The notes below the pieces were generated by a model, which did not search any database, had not been told where the DNA came from, and saw only the letters and a program-made list of their open reading frames with translations. The position numbers and the translations under genes were made by a program. Source: DATNNN01 sp035601815 (GTDB taxonomy: Bacteria; Pseudomonadota; Alphaproteobacteria; Rhizobiales; Xanthobacteraceae). From it: a DNA stretch of 13,927 bases. The DNA lies in contig DATNNN010000136.1 of assembly GCA_035601815.1 (NCBI GenBank), positions 1-13,927 on the forward strand, read 5' to 3'. Below are positions 13,676-13,927 of this stretch, piece after piece; within the stretch, counting starts at the first letter, position 1; every line of letters begins with the position of its first letter.

Positions 13676-13927
13676 ATGACCCAATCCACGCTTGATCCGC
13701 GACCGGGGAAGCCGCGCGCGCGCCTCGGCCTCTCCGGCAAGCTTCTTCTCCTCACCGCCCTGTTCGTGATGGTGGCGGAAATTCTTATTTACGTGCCGTC
13801 GATCGCCAACTACCGGCTGATGTGGCTATCCGACCGCCTGGCGGCGGCGCGCACCGCGGCGCTCGTGCTCGACGCGGCGCCCGACGGCATGATCTCGGCG
13901 GAGCTGACGCGCAAGCTCCTCGACAGC
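13676..13927 (+). CDS. Probable sensor histidine kinase, N-terminus only (cut by window edge)
   Basis: An open frame of 84 codons from ATG 13676 to the window end with no stop. A cytoplasmic, basic N-terminus (about 1-20) leads to a membrane helix (about 22-42, KLLLLTALFVMVAEILIYV). The periplasmic start then reads PSIANYRLMWLSDRLAAA, RTAALVLDAAPDGMI. This N-terminus resembles a rhizobial group of HAMP-containing sensor histidine kinases from memory; kinase domains lie outside the window, so the call rests on the N-terminus alone. It starts 25 bases after the oxidoreductase stop on the same strand, so the two may be co-transcribed. No good ribosome binding site is visible. Confidence 0.65.
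   Translation, partial: MTQSTLDPRPGKPRARLGLSGKLLLLTALFVMVAEILIYVPSIANYRLMWLSDRLAAARTAALVLDAAPDGMISAELTRKLLDS

Noticed and set aside
12130..13755. Open frame of 541 codons on the minus strand opposite the oxidoreductase gene
   Set aside because: It is the antisense shadow of a GC-rich gene: composition is Arg/His/Gly/Ala-rich with no recognisable domain, and the plus strand encodes a clear flavoprotein.

Overview
The window is high-GC DNA densely packed with housekeeping genes. It looks like a chromosomal segment of an alphaproteobacterium, most likely order Hyphomicrobiales (Rhizobiales). The protein sequences, the gene order rpmH-rnpA-yidC-ysxC-argB ... dapD-dapE next to truA-fmt-def, and a GGCCGGG/CCCGGCC palindromic intergenic repeat all fit that group. 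I infer the order but would not name a genus. No tRNA, rRNA, CRISPR array, transposase, phage gene or toxin-antitoxin pair is visible, and no gap between genes exceeds about 180 bases.

Layout from left to right. (1) On the minus strand, rmuC (918-2111) runs into an AmpG-type muropeptide permease gene that leaves the window at base 1. (2) A 172-base divergent spacer holds one palindromic repeat and a candidate promoter. (3) On the plus strand lie a small bacterial PH-domain membrane protein, then def, fmt and truA. def and fmt form the N-formyl-methionine cycle: Fmt formylates the initiator tRNA and Def removes the formyl group from new proteins. TruA modifies tRNA anticodon arms. fmt and truA overlap by one base. 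(4) truA converges on dapE across only 7 bases. (5) A long minus-strand block runs from a clear promoter at 12105-12133: rpmH, rnpA, yidC, a pair of palindromic repeats, ysxC, argB, a secreted DUF1036-type protein, dapD and dapE. It joins a ribosomal protein, the RNase P protein, a membrane insertase and a ribosome-assembly GTPase to arginine synthesis (ArgB) and the succinylase branch of lysine/diaminopimelate synthesis (DapD, DapE). (6) Diverging to the right are an FAD/NAD(P)-dependent oxidoreductase of the dihydrolipoamide dehydrogenase/mercuric reductase family and, 25 bases on, the N-terminus of a probable sensor histidine kinase cut by the window end.

I did not find a wholly new system. 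The items most worth a second look are: the oxidoreductase at 12238-13650, which keeps both nucleotide-binding motifs but lacks the redox-active cysteine pair; the secreted protein at 7015-8031, which carries two copies of a four-cysteine domain around a peptidoglycan-binding-like segment; the three copies of a palindromic repeat, one of which appears to supply the -35 box of a promoter; a possible leaderless def transcript; and a GC-rich hairpin filling the rpmH-rnpA gap.
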